The notes under the pieces are model-generated. The model made no database searches, was not told the origin of the DNA, and worked only from the letters and a program-made list of their open reading frames with translations. A stretch of DNA of 64,000 nucleotides from Aggregatimonas sangjinii (GTDB taxonomy: Bacteria; Bacteroidota; Bacteroidia; Flavobacteriales; Flavobacteriaceae), in NCBI RefSeq assembly GCF_005943945.1, contig NZ_CP040710.1:3579501-3643500 (forward strand), written 5' to 3'. Within the stretch, counting starts at the first letter, position 1. Every line of letters starts with the position of its first letter. This document shows, piece after piece, positions 9,966-21,100 of the stretch. The position numbers and the translations under genes were made by a program.

Positions 9966-11450
9966 TTATTTCTCGGTCTGCCGTGTCTTGATCTCGAGCG
10001 GGTCGTCTGCAAGGTCTCCTGTTTCGACGCGCCAATTCTCCAGTGCTTTTTTTAACTCGGACTGTTTTTCGGCATAGGCTTGGTCACCTGCAAGATTTGT
10101 CAATTGTCCCGAATCGTTATCCATATCGTACAATTCTTCAAAAGGTCTTCCCGATTCCAATTGCTTTAAAAGTCTGTATTGTAAAGGATGCGAATCTTTC
10201 GCCTCTAAAGTCGCCTGATAACTTCTATTGGCCCAAGCTTCCTCGACCCTCAAATCCGCCGGAAGTTCGTAGCTCTTTTCGTGCATAAGATTCTGGATGT
10301 AATAGAAACGCCCGTCAAAAACAATCCTACTGGGATAATGCTCCACCCGCGGCGGACCATGGGAATTGTGCTCTCCGAAAATATAATCCCGTTCTGCGAC
10401 TTTTTCGGCTTTACCGGAAAAAATAGGTCGTAAGGATTTTCCCTGCACTGTTTCAGGGATGGCGATATCCACATAATCCAATATGGTCGGCATGATGTCT
10501 ATATGTGAAATAAGCGCCTCGGAAACCTTATCCTTTGTCACTCCGGGACCACTGACGATGTAGGGCACATGCAAGCCGGCATAATAAGCAGAAGCTTTAG
10601 CCCGATGATAAGGCTCACCTTGGTCCCCCGTAAAAATAATCAAGGTATTTTCCAATAGATCATTCTCCCGTAGTGCGGCTATAATTTGTCCTGCACAGGC
10701 ATCGGCCAACTGTACCGATCCATAATATTTAGCCAGATCATCCCTCATTTTCGGGGTGTCGGGTAGGTAGGCAGGAACTTCTATACTGTCTTTGTTCGGA
10801 AGAAATTCCGGAAAGTCCTTCATGTGTTTGTCCAGGTTACGATGTGGAGGGGCAACATTGGCCTGAAAGAAAAACGGTTTGTTCCCTGCTTCCACGATAA
10901 AATCGGAAATTACCTTTTTAAATTCCTTTGGATTATTCTGAATTTCGTTCCGAGCGTCATAGGGAAACTTCCAGGGAGGGCTCATGTGGAATTTTTGAGT
11001 AATTGCCGTAAAATAGCCGTTTTCCTTAAGCAGTTCTGGCAACGTACTGATGTATTCATGAATACCCACCTTATCGATGGTCGAAGATTCCCTTGTAAAT
11101 TCCTTGTCACCGTCTACCAATCTCGGAGTAATCGTATTGCGCCAGTGACCGTTTGCATGGGGGAACATACCGGTCATGATAGAACTTCGGCTCGGCGAGC
11201 AGGAAGGTACTGAAGCAAAAGCGTTTGTAAACAACATGCCATCCTTGGCCAAATCTGTCGTGAAAGGCGTATGTATTCCCTTCGTACCCATAGCCTCTAA
11301 ATGACCGCCCTGGTCATCGGTCAAAATAAGTACCACATTAAGTGGTTTCTCATCCTCAGGTTTTTCTGGCGGCGTGGTTTTGGCGTCTTTGCAGGAAAGC
11401 GCGGCAAGAACCAGCGCAAAGGCAATGTATATGGAATATCGATTTTTCAT
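9966..11450 (-). CDS. S1-type sulfatase (lipoprotein)
   Basis: A 494-residue sulfatase with a lipoprotein signal (Cys20, LAALSC). The metal-binding Asp pair is in LILTDDQGG (Asp45-Asp46), and the formylglycine motif is C84-S-P-S-R (VPSCSPSRSSIMTG). A further metal-site region is visible as TGDQG and HNSHG. It is the last gene of a minus-strand operon (GH78-like, sulfatase, sulfatase) driven from the promoter at 14930-14965; the gap to the previous gene is 57 bases. Likely role is removal of sulfate esters from rhamnose-rich oligosaccharides at the outer membrane or in the periplasm. It resembles the heparan-sulfatase-like branch of S1, but I cannot assign the subfamily without alignment. Confidence 0.93.
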   Translation of the reverse strand: MKNRYSIYIAFALVLAALSCKDAKTTPPEKPEDEKPLNVVLILTDDQGGHLEAMGTKGIHTPFTTDLAKDGMLFTNAFASVPSCSPSRSSIMTGMFPHANGHWRNTITPRLVDGDKEFTRESSTIDKVGIHEYISTLPELLKENGYFTAITQKFHMSPPWKFPYDARNEIQNNPKEFKKVISDFIVEAGNKPFFFQANVAPPHRNLDKHMKDFPEFLPNKDSIEVPAYLPDTPKMRDDLAKYYGSVQLADACAGQIIAALRENDLLENTLIIFTGDQGEPYHRAKASAYYAGLHVPYIVSGPGVTKDKVSEALISHIDIMPTILDYVDIAIPETVQGKSLRPIFSGKAEKVAERDYIFGEHNSHGPPRVEHYPSRIVFDGRFYYIQNLMHEKSYELPADLRVEEAWANRSYQATLEAKDSHPLQYRLLKQLESGRPFEELYDMDNDSGQLTNLAGDQAYAEKQSELKKALENWRVETGDLADDPLEIKTRQTEK

Positions 11451-11507
11451 TTTTAGTATATTTTTGGTAAAAAAATCCTTCTGCTACGTGATAAATACAT
11501 TAAGCTT

Positions 11508-13118
11508 CTAGTCTTTCGACAGTTTTATTTTTGGATTATGCGATAAACCGCCTGGTCGAACACCATATTCCTCGGGAATATATTGCGAAACATCAAACTT
11601 CGGATTGGGAACGGGAACAACGGTTTTGGCGTTAGTGAGGTGATTCGTGATATGCAAGTCCAATTCCTTCACCTTATCAGGATATATCGTTGCTAGGTTG
11701 TTCGCTTCCCCGATATCCCATTTCAGATTGTACAATCTGTAATCATGTGCTCCATCTTCGCCCCTGTTAAAAAGGCGAATCAATTTCCAATCGCCATCGT
11801 GAACCGATACAGATGCTGGCAGCCATTGCGGTACGGGCGGTTGGTGCGGAAAATAGTTGATAATCGGTGCTCTTTCAAGTGCTTTACCTTGTAATGCTTC
11901 AGTGATATCGACCCCATCGATGACATGGTTCTCCGGCGTTTCAAGATTCAGCTGTTTCATTAAGGTCGGATAAAAATCCGTGGATTGTATCAATGCATCC
12001 GACCTTGCTCCTGGTTCGGTAAGTCCGGGCCAAACCACGATACAGGGAACGCGGACCCCACCTTCGAACATGGTTGCCTTTCCCCCTCGCAAGGGTGTAT
12101 TGCTGGTGGGCGAAGTGAGGAATTCTTCTCCGTTGGGCAGCGTTTCTACAATACCGTCGTACATATTACCGCCGTTGTCACTAAAGAAAATAATTATCGT
12201 ATTGTCCGTCATGCCCAGCCGGTCTATTTCATCCAGTAACGAACCTACCGCATCATCCATCGAATGTACCATAGCCGCATAGGTTGGGGAATGTTGTAAA
12301 TCCTTTAAATTGGTCTTGGTGCGGTAGTACTTGATCAAACTTTCCTTCGCATCAAAAGGGGCATGTACCGAAAATTGCCAGTAATTCATAAAAAAAGGCT
12401 TGTTTTTATCCTGTTCGCGCAACCAAGAAACAGCTTCCTCCGCCATACGATCTTCTATATGTTCTTTGGCGTAATTAGCCTTAAAATCAGGATATTTCCA
12501 AGGTGCGACAAAACTACCCGCAGGTCCTGGTCCTTGCCAATGTGGGAGATCCACATCAAAACCGTGTTCCAATGGAGTGTAAGGCGGAAGACCCAAGTGC
12601 CATTTCCCAAAATGGGCGGTTGCATACCCTTTTTCCTTGATTAATTTTCCCAATGTAGGTAAGCTGGTGTTCAACCTAGTGGCAGAATTAGGAATGATCA
12701 CTTTGTTGTTAGGGGCTGCTTTATCGTTGATAGAAGCAATTAACCGAACCTCCGGCAAATGCGCTTGCGGTGCGGTAACACCATTTCTGGCAGGCGTTTG
12801 CCCAGTTAGAATGCTGGCCCGCGTCGGAGAGCACAACGGACTGGCCGCGTAGGCACGTGTAAAGGTCATACCGCGGGCCGCTAGTCTTTCGATATTCGGA
12901 GTTTCGTAAAAATCTGTGGTTCCGTAGAGACTCGTGTCGCTCCACCCCAAATCATCGGCAAGGATAAAGATAACGTTCATCTGCTTTTCTTCTTGGGATT
13001 GTAGGGTATGTGGACAAATGGCCAGTAAAAACGTGCATACCCCAAAGAAAATCAAATTATGAAGCCAAGGCTGTTTTTGCTGTATTCGATATACTAATGA
13101 CATAGTTTTATTTCTCAT
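11508..13118 (-). CDS. S1-type sulfatase
   Basis: A 536-residue arylsulfatase-like protein. N-terminal hydrophobic segment at about 20-36 (signal peptide, possibly starting from Met6), then ILADDLGWSD metal ligands and the formylglycine motif C96-S-P-T-R (SPLCSPTRASILTG). FSDNGG and GGVRVP strands of the alkaline-phosphatase-like fold are present. It starts 6 bases after the GH78-like gene and is clearly cotranscribed with it. Role: exo- or endo-desulfation of sulfated rhamnose units, inferred from context. Confidence 0.94.
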   Translation of the reverse strand: MRNKTMSLVYRIQQKQPWLHNLIFFGVCTFLLAICPHTLQSQEEKQMNVIFILADDLGWSDTSLYGTTDFYETPNIERLAARGMTFTRAYAASPLCSPTRASILTGQTPARNGVTAPQAHLPEVRLIASINDKAAPNNKVIIPNSATRLNTSLPTLGKLIKEKGYATAHFGKWHLGLPPYTPLEHGFDVDLPHWQGPGPAGSFVAPWKYPDFKANYAKEHIEDRMAEEAVSWLREQDKNKPFFMNYWQFSVHAPFDAKESLIKYYRTKTNLKDLQHSPTYAAMVHSMDDAVGSLLDEIDRLGMTDNTIIIFFSDNGGNMYDGIVETLPNGEEFLTSPTSNTPLRGGKATMFEGGVRVPCIVVWPGLTEPGARSDALIQSTDFYPTLMKQLNLETPENHVIDGVDITEALQGKALERAPIINYFPHQPPVPQWLPASVSVHDGDWKLIRLFNRGEDGAHDYRLYNLKWDIGEANNLATIYPDKVKELDLHITNHLTNAKTVVPVPNPKFDVSQYIPEEYGVRPGGLSHNPKIKLSKD

Positions 13119-13124
13119 GTGATA

Positions 13125-14882
13125 TTATCTTAATATTTCAAGCCCATCGGGGGCATCTATTGTGGTTTCTATGTTACCATCGACCTGTACATGACGTACT
13201 TTAAGTACCCCGAATTTGGTCGGGAAACTGCCTTTTGCAAATTCGAGATTACCGAGGTGTGGGGTAATTTTAACGGTATCGCCACCATTCAAAACATTGA
13301 TGCCAAGCACGTGTTGACTCAACCAAGGGGTCGGTCCACTTGCCCAGCCATGGGCAAAGCTATGCCGGTACCCTACATAGCAATACTCCCCAAAATCGCC
13401 GTGAATGTCGTTTTTACCGGCAGGTACCAATTCATCTATTCGGGTGCTATTGCGAACATCCAGCACATCAAAATCTTCCCAGAAAGATGTTGCGCCCAGG
13501 TCGAGCATGCCACCCCAGTAATCACTTATAACTTTCAAAGCACCTTCATAATCCCCGGCTTTCGCCATGGCTTCCAGGATATAATAGCCATAAAAGGTCG
13601 ACATGCGCTGAACGCCGTCTACTTTCAATACGTTTTCGTTTGTCTTTTGTGCATCGGCGAGACCGGTCATTACCATAAGGGCAGCCGCCTGTTTAGTTGT
13701 ATTTCCTTTAGGCTTATGCTTGCGGAGTCGTTTGGCCACCGCATCGTATTTTTGACCTAGTTCCGGTTTATTCAGAACGTTCATCAATTCGCTTCCCGCT
13801 TCGAAAGTCATGATCATCATGGCTTGAAGCCCTGCATGAACCGCTTTTGGTTTTTCGCTTGTTGGCCAATCCAAAAAACGGACTCCGTTTAAAACCTCCT
13901 TATTATCCTCATCGATAAAGGTCTCCAACAAATCTAAAAGCGCGATCATATAGCTTTCTTGCTCCGTTAGATAATTTAGGTCACCATGGTATTGGTACCA
14001 TTCTTTATGAATCAACAACCACCACATCGAATAGGAGCTGATTCCGTTCATCCATTCCGGTAACGGATGCTGATCTCGGGCTAAATCCAAACTTTTCGGG
14101 ACTACTTCATTTTTGCCGAATACCGTATTTACCGTCATCACCTCGGGGTGTAGGTCGCCAACCCAGACCAATCGGTCACGTTTGATCCCGTCCCAAAGGT
14201 AATTTTGCATATTTAGGTGCACCGTATAGGCTCCCGTCATCCAAATATCATTTAGACGTTTATCACTGCTTTCAAAACTTCCGAGATACGGAATATCACG
14301 GTATATAAAAGAAGCATCGATTGATTTTATAGGGGCATCTTCATCAGCTTCCACTACATCGATACGTAAAAAACGGAAACCCGTCTCCCCTACTTCGATG
14401 GAGCCGAGCCAAGGCACTTCTACTATAAAATCCCGCAAAGCATGCTCGTTGGTAGCGTTGCGTTCGCCACCAATATCGGACATGGCCTCTCCGACCGATT
14501 CCCCAAAACGCAGACGTAGCTTAAGCGGTGTCTTGCTAGGTCGAATACCCATCGAAATTTTTACCCCACCATGTATTTCCTTACCATAATCCAATAAAAT
14601 TCCCGGTTTATGCTCTTCGGTACTTATTAAATTAAAAAGGTCTTTATCATTGACCGCCACCTGACCCGAGCCCTTTTGCAACAAGGTTTCGGCATTTTTG
14701 ATGAAGGTATCGCTTTCATCGGATCGCCAAATGATTCGTTGCGGGGTAAGGTAGGTCTTCACCATATCGGAATGGCTTGCCTTATCTTCGTAATCAGCTC
14801 CGAAAACGGGAGGAAGTTGTGCTATCATACAGTGAACAAATAGTAACAGGACTGTTGTACAGATTAATTTTTTCATTTTCAA
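13125..14882 (-). CDS. short GH78-like alpha-L-rhamnosidase
   Basis: A 585-residue protein with signal peptide (about 1-21). It has the GH78 six-hairpin catalytic region and a small N-terminal beta domain, but lacks the long N-terminal modules of the two full-size GH78 proteins in this locus. The usual DCPQRDER-GW acid motif is replaced by DGIKRDRLVWVGD, one residue shorter and without the RDER glutamate; the second acidic motif is kept as GATSFWEDFD. This form occurs in a distinct GH78-related branch, so activity on rhamnosides is likely but not certain. First gene of a three-gene operon with two sulfatases, with the regulon promoter upstream and divergent from the GH78 gene at 15127. Confidence 0.85.
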   Translation of the reverse strand: MKMKKLICTTVLLLFVHCMIAQLPPVFGADYEDKASHSDMVKTYLTPQRIIWRSDESDTFIKNAETLLQKGSGQVAVNDKDLFNLISTEEHKPGILLDYGKEIHGGVKISMGIRPSKTPLKLRLRFGESVGEAMSDIGGERNATNEHALRDFIVEVPWLGSIEVGETGFRFLRIDVVEADEDAPIKSIDASFIYRDIPYLGSFESSDKRLNDIWMTGAYTVHLNMQNYLWDGIKRDRLVWVGDLHPEVMTVNTVFGKNEVVPKSLDLARDQHPLPEWMNGISSYSMWWLLIHKEWYQYHGDLNYLTEQESYMIALLDLLETFIDEDNKEVLNGVRFLDWPTSEKPKAVHAGLQAMMIMTFEAGSELMNVLNKPELGQKYDAVAKRLRKHKPKGNTTKQAAALMVMTGLADAQKTNENVLKVDGVQRMSTFYGYYILEAMAKAGDYEGALKVISDYWGGMLDLGATSFWEDFDVLDVRNSTRIDELVPAGKNDIHGDFGEYCYVGYRHSFAHGWASGPTPWLSQHVLGINVLNGGDTVKITPHLGNLEFAKGSFPTKFGVLKVRHVQVDGNIETTIDAPDGLEILR

Positions 14883-14929
14883 ATCTCCTTTACAAGGTAG
14901 TAATGCTTACCTAATCTTAACAATTTGCA

Positions 14930-14965
14930 TAAAAGTATATCTTGGGTGGTGTATATCCGTCCTGT
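14930..14965 (-). promoter_or_regulatory. sugar-locus promoter, copy 2 (GH78-like/sulfatase operon)
   Basis: On the minus strand ACAGGACG (14965 to 14958), 20 bases, then TACTTTTA (14937 to 14930). A half-site GCAGT lies 10 bases upstream of the box. The -7 box ends 47 bases before the ATG at 14882. Confidence 0.78.
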
Positions 14966-15049
14966 ACCATACTGCTAGAAACATCCGTCCCCAAAAATCA
15001 TGTAGGCATTTTCAAGTGTACAATATCCTTTTAAAAGGGACAGGTAAGC

Positions 15050-15085
15050 ACAGGATGCCTTATTACGATTTTCCATATAGTATTG
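15050..15085 (+). promoter_or_regulatory. sugar-locus promoter, copy 3 (GH78 gene)
   Basis: ACAGGATG (15050-15057), 20 bases, TAGTATTG (15078-15085). A second ACAGG lies exactly 10 bases upstream (15040-15044). The site rules out translation from the upstream in-frame ATG at 15016 and supports the ATG at 15127. Confidence 0.77.
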
Positions 15086-15126
15086 TTTCTCTCCACTATA
15101 TCTTGAACATTAAACAATTAAAGCTC

Positions 15127-17988
15127 ATGAACAAACCTGTACTATTTCTACTCATTGGATTATTATTCGTTTCATGCGATCAAAAAGATTTAAACGAAAA
15201 TATCGTAGTCGAGAGCGTAACCGTTAACTATTTACAAAACCCTTTGGGTTTGGATGACCGGCAACCAAGCATCACCTGGACGATGTCTTCCAAAGGCAAG
15301 AACAAAAGGCAATCGGCGTACCAAATACGAGTCGCTGATACCGAAATCAAACTTAAGGAAAATAAGAACATTACCTGGGATAGCGGGAAATTGAGCTCCT
15401 CGCAAAATACGCAGGTACGCTACGACGGGCCTGCCTTAAAGTCTGGACAACAGTGCTATTTTCAAATCAAGGTCTGGGACGAAAACGATACCGCTTCAGA
15501 CTGGAGCGAAACCCATTTCTGGACCATTGGACTGCTCGCTAAGGAAGACTGGAAAGCAGACTGGATTTCATTCAAGACAACCGATTCGGGAGTATCGGAT
15601 TCCCTTTTCCTACCCGCTGCGTCGTACCTGCGAAAACCATTTTCCGTTTCCGAAAAAATAAAGCGCGCTACCTTATATGTTACTTCCCTTGGTGTGTTCG
15701 AAATGTCATTGAACGGGCAGAAGATAGGTGAAGACCTCCTCACGCCCGGTTGGACGGACTATACTAAACGCATATACTACAAAACATACGACCTCAGCGA
15801 GGGGCTTCAGGATGGCACCAATGTTCTAGGAAGTATTTTGGGCGATGGTTGGTATTCCGGTTATGTTGGCCCGAAGGAACTGTCGAATCCCCGAAATAGG
15901 GAATTGTACGGGCTGCAGCCAGCACTGTTCTGCCAATTGGAAATCGAGTACGAGAGCGGTAAAAAGGAATCGATCGTTTCCGATGAGAGTTGGAAAGGCT
16001 CCGAAGGGCCGATTTTTTATGCAGATCTACTTATGGGAACGGGCTACAATGCCAATTTGGAATTAACGGATTGGGACAAACCAACCTACAGCGACACGGA
16101 TTGGAGCAATGTACAACTGCACAAAGGGTCACAGGGAATCCTGCAAGCCTATCCCGGAAACAGTATTCAAGTGTACGATGAGCTAGAACCCGTAGCCATT
16201 ACCCAGCCTAAAGAAGGTACCTTTATTTTTGATCTTGGGCAAAATTTTGCCGGTCATGCAAGACTAAAGGTTTCGGGAAATAAAAACGACACCATCGTTA
16301 TGCGGTTCGGTGAGCGTTTGCACCCAGACGGCACCTTGATGACCGAAAACCTGAGATTCGCTAGGGCGACCGATACCTACATCCTTAAGGGTGGGGAAAT
16401 GGAGGAATGGGAACCCAAATTTACCTATCACGGATTTCAATACGTGGAAGTTACCGGTTTGAAAACCGCACCTGATACCAGTACCATCACGGGAATTGCA
16501 TTCGGATCCTCGATACCGATGAATAGCTCCTTTACCTCTTCAGATCCCATGTTGAACCGTTTGTACGAGAACGTATGTTGGACACAGCGGTCCAATTTTA
16601 TGGAAGTACCTACCGACAGCCCGCAACGCGATGAACGTCTGGGTTGGCTGGGGGACGTACAGATTTTTTCAAAGTCTGCCCTTTACAATGCCAATCTAGG
16701 CGCGTTTAACGGCAAGTGGTTTGCCGATGTGCGCGATGCACAGTACGATTTCGGGGCTTATTCGACCTTTGCTCCTCGGCCTTATCCTGAACTCGTTTGG
16801 TATTCTCCGGGGTGGATGGAAGCCGGTGTAATGGTACCTTACAATACCTATAAATTTTACAAGGATACCAAGATGATCGAAAAGCATTACGAGTCTATGA
16901 CCCGTTTTATGGAGTATCATATCGAAAAGAGCAGTGAAACCGATTACTTCTATCCTGAAAATTCTTGGACCGAGGTCGGTCCCAAAGGTGGTTTTGGCGA
17001 TTGGCTCTCCATGACCGAAAAACATCTTGCGCATGATATCATGGCATCAATGTATTACCAGTACACCCTTAAAATCATGGCGGAAATGAGCGAGGCAATC
17101 GGTAAAAACACAGCTGCAAAAAGGTATCGGGACATCTATAACATCTCGGTCAAAAACTTTATCGCACACTATATAAACGAAGAAAGGAAATTTGTTATCG
17201 ATGAGACGGCCTATGGCGATGGCAAAGGCTATTTTGAGGGCGAAAAGGGGTTTACGGGTCATACGCAATCGGCTTATGCCACGGCGATTTACTTTGATCT
17301 ATTTCCAGAAAATCTAAAGCAACAAGCCGGAGGACATTTGGTACAGCTCATTGAGGCCAATGACTATCTGCCTTCCTCTGGCATCTTGGGCATCCGACAA
17401 TTGTTACCTGCTTTGGCAGCTATAGGCCGGTCTGATTTGGCCAATCGAATACTGCTGAACAAAGATTACCCGAGTTGGGGGTTTCAAATCGAAAACGGGG
17501 CGACCACCATTTGGGAACGATGGAACAGCTACACCCCGGAAAAAGGCTTCAATGGGGCCATGAACGCCAAAATGAACTCCTTCAACCACTATGCCTTCGG
17601 TGCTTTTTCACAGTACTTGTTCAGTGAAATAGCCGGGATAGCAACAGAGGATGCGGGTTTCAACACGATAAAAATCCAACCGCATCTTGGCAATCACAAA
17701 TTAACGCATGTTGCAGCGACCTATGAATCAATAAACGGCCCTATAAAGTCATCTTGGTCTATAAAAAACGATAGGTTTTATTTAGAGGTGCACATTCCTG
17801 TAAACACGATCGCAAAAATCCATATTCCGAATAAAAATAATGGTCAAATTAAAGAAAATGGGAAACTGGTAGACCAAAAATCATTGAAATCTTCAACAAT
17901 CAAAAAAAACTACAGTGTACTTATTAGAGGTTCAGGAGATTACAATTTTGAATCGAATATCGAAACCTTAAAAGACCCAATGAAATAA
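15127..17988 (+). CDS. alpha-L-rhamnosidase, GH78 (lipoprotein)
   Basis: I place the start at 15127, giving 953 residues with a lipoprotein signal (Cys17, LLFVSC); the frame is open back to 15016 but the promoter boxes lie between. Modules follow the bacterial rhamnosidase order: Ig-like N-terminal domain, beta-sandwich domains, (alpha/alpha)6 catalytic domain and C-terminal beta domain. Catalytic motifs are DSPQRDERLGWLGD with candidate general acid Glu503 and GATTIWERW with candidate base Glu797. GH78 enzymes are inverting exo-acting rhamnosidases. It stands divergently from the GH78-like/sulfatase operon; both sides have their own regulon promoter. Likely function is release of terminal L-rhamnose from desulfated oligomers in the periplasm. 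Confidence 0.94.
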   Translation: MNKPVLFLLIGLLFVSCDQKDLNENIVVESVTVNYLQNPLGLDDRQPSITWTMSSKGKNKRQSAYQIRVADTEIKLKENKNITWDSGKLSSSQNTQVRYDGPALKSGQQCYFQIKVWDENDTASDWSETHFWTIGLLAKEDWKADWISFKTTDSGVSDSLFLPAASYLRKPFSVSEKIKRATLYVTSLGVFEMSLNGQKIGEDLLTPGWTDYTKRIYYKTYDLSEGLQDGTNVLGSILGDGWYSGYVGPKELSNPRNRELYGLQPALFCQLEIEYESGKKESIVSDESWKGSEGPIFYADLLMGTGYNANLELTDWDKPTYSDTDWSNVQLHKGSQGILQAYPGNSIQVYDELEPVAITQPKEGTFIFDLGQNFAGHARLKVSGNKNDTIVMRFGERLHPDGTLMTENLRFARATDTYILKGGEMEEWEPKFTYHGFQYVEVTGLKTAPDTSTITGIAFGSSIPMNSSFTSSDPMLNRLYENVCWTQRSNFMEVPTDSPQRDERLGWLGDVQIFSKSALYNANLGAFNGKWFADVRDAQYDFGAYSTFAPRPYPELVWYSPGWMEAGVMVPYNTYKFYKDTKMIEKHYESMTRFMEYHIEKSSETDYFYPENSWTEVGPKGGFGDWLSMTEKHLAHDIMASMYYQYTLKIMAEMSEAIGKNTAAKRYRDIYNISVKNFIAHYINEERKFVIDETAYGDGKGYFEGEKGFTGHTQSAYATAIYFDLFPENLKQQAGGHLVQLIEANDYLPSSGILGIRQLLPALAAIGRSDLANRILLNKDYPSWGFQIENGATTIWERWNSYTPEKGFNGAMNAKMNSFNHYAFGAFSQYLFSEIAGIATEDAGFNTIKIQPHLGNHKLTHVAATYESINGPIKSSWSIKNDRFYLEVHIPVNTIAKIHIPNKNNGQIKENGKLVDQKSLKSSTIKKNYSVLIRGSGDYNFESNIETLKDPMK

Positions 17989-18086
17989 AGGTTTCCGGGG
18001 TGGATTACTTGAAAACACATGGTCGATTTAGGAATATGTAAAAAAGAGCGTAATTAATTGTCAAAATGGAATTTCATCAGCATAGT

Positions 18087-18122
18087 ACAGGATGCATCAA
18101 CAAAAAAGTACGTTTATCATTG
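18087..18122 (+). promoter_or_regulatory. sugar-locus promoter, copy 4 (susCD)
   Basis: ACAGGATG (18087-18094), 20 bases, TATCATTG (18115-18122). A half-site TCAGC lies 10 bases upstream. The -7 ends 51 bases before the SusC start. Confidence 0.78.
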
Positions 18123-18173
18123 CTGAAACTAACAGGGGCCATTTCATTGTAGCCTTCTAACAACAAACAAATT

Positions 18174-21100
18174 ATGGGACACACTATTCACAAGAAAATT
18201 CGGAAGAAAATACTATTATTTTTTTCCATGATCCTTACCCTTGGAGCTTTCGCACAAGGGGAAACCGTGACGGGAACGATTACGGCATCCGACGGCTCGG
18301 TATTGCCGGGTGCCAACGTAATCGAAAAAGGAACGACCAACGGAGTTGTTGCTGATTTTGACGGCAACTATTCCATTACCCTTCAAGGCAGTTCCGGTAC
18401 GCTAGTTTTCTCTTATATCGGATTTAGTGCACTTGAACGACGCGTCGACGGCCAAACCAACATCGATGTAACGTTAAAAGAAGACGCACAAAATCTTGAC
18501 GAGGTCGTTGTCGTCGGGTATGGTTCCCAAAAGAAAACCGATATTACCGGGTCGGTCAGTTCGGTAGACAGTGAAGATCTGGAAAAAGCGATTTTCAACA
18601 ATGTAGATCAACTCTTGCAAGGGCGGAGCGCAGGTGTTCAAGTAACTTCCTCCTCCGGTGAGCCGGGAGCGCCCGCATCCATTCGAATTCGAGGGAACAA
18701 TTCCATATCAGGCAGCAATGCACCCTTATTCGTAGTTGACGGAATTCCGATTACCGGCACACCAGATTTTAATCCTCAGGAAATAGAGAGTCTAGAAGTA
18801 CTTAAAGATGCCTCTGCAACTGCAATCTACGGCTCTAGGGGTGCAAATGGTGTAATTTTGGTAACTACCAAACGAGGCAAATCCGGTAAGACGGAAATCT
18901 CATTCACCCAAAACAATACCTTTTCCAATGTTATACAGACGTATGATGTGTTGAACGGACAGGATTATGCAGAATTTAGAAATGAGGCTAATGCCGATCT
19001 CGGTCGTCCGGAGCCTTTTGAGAATCCTTCTCAATTTGCGGGACAGGGATTTAATTGGCAGGACGAAATTCTGCGAACTGGAATACGAAGCGATTACGGA
19101 CTAAGTATTTCCGGAGGGGCAGAGAATATCAAGTATTTTGTTTCCGCCAACCTATTGGACGATAAGGGCATCGTGTTAGGCTCTAAATTCAAAAGGGGAA
19201 GTTTGCGGGCCAATATGGATATCAGTGCCTTGAATGATGATTTAACCATTAAAGTAAGCATCAATGGAACGCAAAGTCAAAATTTTAGGGCGATAACAGC
19301 GACAAGGGGTTTTCCCGCCTCGGCAGGCCCAATTTTCAATGCTTTGACTTCCGAGCCAATAGTACCTGATTTAAGATTTTCTGGATTTACAGGCGAAGGC
19401 AATCAATTCTACAATCCGTATTTGGAGGTAACCGAAAAGGATGACCGCCAATTTTCAACCAATTTATTGGCCAGTACGGAAGCTACCTTGAAATTGAACG
19501 ATAATCTCTCGTATACCTTTAACGGTGGTATCAATTATACCTTTAACAATAGGGATATTTATACGCCCTCCAATGTTGGAGCAGGTATAAATGTGAATGG
19601 CTTGGCCAATACTTCAAATGGTCGGGGATTCGATTATATCGTAAGTAACTATCTTACATACAAAAAGATTTTTAACGACATCCACGATTTTACGGGTACG
19701 GCAGGTTTTGAGTACAGCGAGTTCAATGATTACGGTTCCAGCGGCTCCGTGAATGATTTTGCAATCGAAATTCTAGGTTTTGACAATATCGGAATTGGTA
19801 CGGGAGATGCAAACGTAGGTTCCAATAGAACGCAGAGCATATTACAATCTGGATTCTTTAGATTAAATTATTCTTATAAGAACAAGTATTTATTAACTGC
19901 CACGATGAGAGCCGATGGCTCCTCGCGTTTTGCCGCTAATGAAAAGTGGGGGTATTTCCCCTCGGCTGCCATCGGCTGGAGAATTTCCGAGGAGAATTTC
20001 CTGAAGGATAACAATACCTTATCCAATTTTAAATTACGCGCATCCTTGGGTGAAACAGGTAGTCAGTCGATTGCCCCATATCAGTCCTTGGCACGATACG
20101 GAACAGCTGTTTACGGAATTGGGAATACGGCAAGTTTAAGTTTTATTCCTCAAAGTGTGGCCAATCCGAACTTGAAATGGGAGACCACCAGACAGTTGGA
20201 CATCGGAGCGGATATCGGTTTCTTTAATAATCGACTGGAGTTTATTTTCGATTATTTCAAAAAAGAGACCATCGACTTGCTGCAGTCTATCCAGATACCA
20301 AGTCAATCCGGCTTCGGCGGAGCACTCGTCAATTTTGGAAGTATCGAGAACAAAGGCATAGAATTGGCAATAAATGCATACCCCATTCAATCGGCTAATT
20401 TTAGCTGGAGCACGGGTATCAACTATACCTCTTACAAAACAAAGGTTATCGAATTGGGTGGCGATGAAGAAATATTCGGCCCAGGTCTTGGTCAGAATGT
20501 CTTCGGAAATGGTCATATTTATAGGCCAGGCGACGAATATGGTTTATTCTATGGACTTAGGGCCATTGGTCTGATTCAAGAAAGCGATTTTGATGCAGAG
20601 GGAAATGCCACTTTTCCGGTCAGAAACAACGATACCCGTTTAGGACATTGGAAATTCGAGGATATCAGTGGCCCTGAGGGCGTTCCCGACGGCATTATCA
20701 ACAATGAGGATAGAACCGTAATCGGAAATCCAAATCCTGATTTTCTTTTCGGGTGGAATAATGATTTCACGTATAAGAATCTTTCCTTGAATGTATTTAT
20801 TCAGGGATCTATCGGCAACGATGTTTATAATACTATCGGAACGGTCATCAGTTCGGGTTTCAATAACAATGAGGCTTATAAAAATCAGTCCGTCGATTGG
20901 TACGAGAACAGGTGGACACCTGAGAACCCTACCAATGATATTCGTTACCCCTCAATAAACAGCAATTCGCCCCCGGTTGCAAATTACATGGTCGAAGATG
21001 CTAGCTATATTCGTTTGAAGAATATATCGCTTAGATATAATGTGCCCACTGAGGACCTGTTCTTTTCGAACATCCAGTTCTTTTTAACTGGCACAAACTT

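Noticed and set aside
9825-10055. Small plus-strand gene before the sulfatase
   Set aside because: It runs antisense into the sulfatase coding region and has no signal, motif or promoter.
15016-15126. Upstream in-frame start of the GH78 gene
   Set aside because: The promoter boxes at 15050-15085 lie downstream of it, and the ATG at 15127 gives a proper lipoprotein signal.
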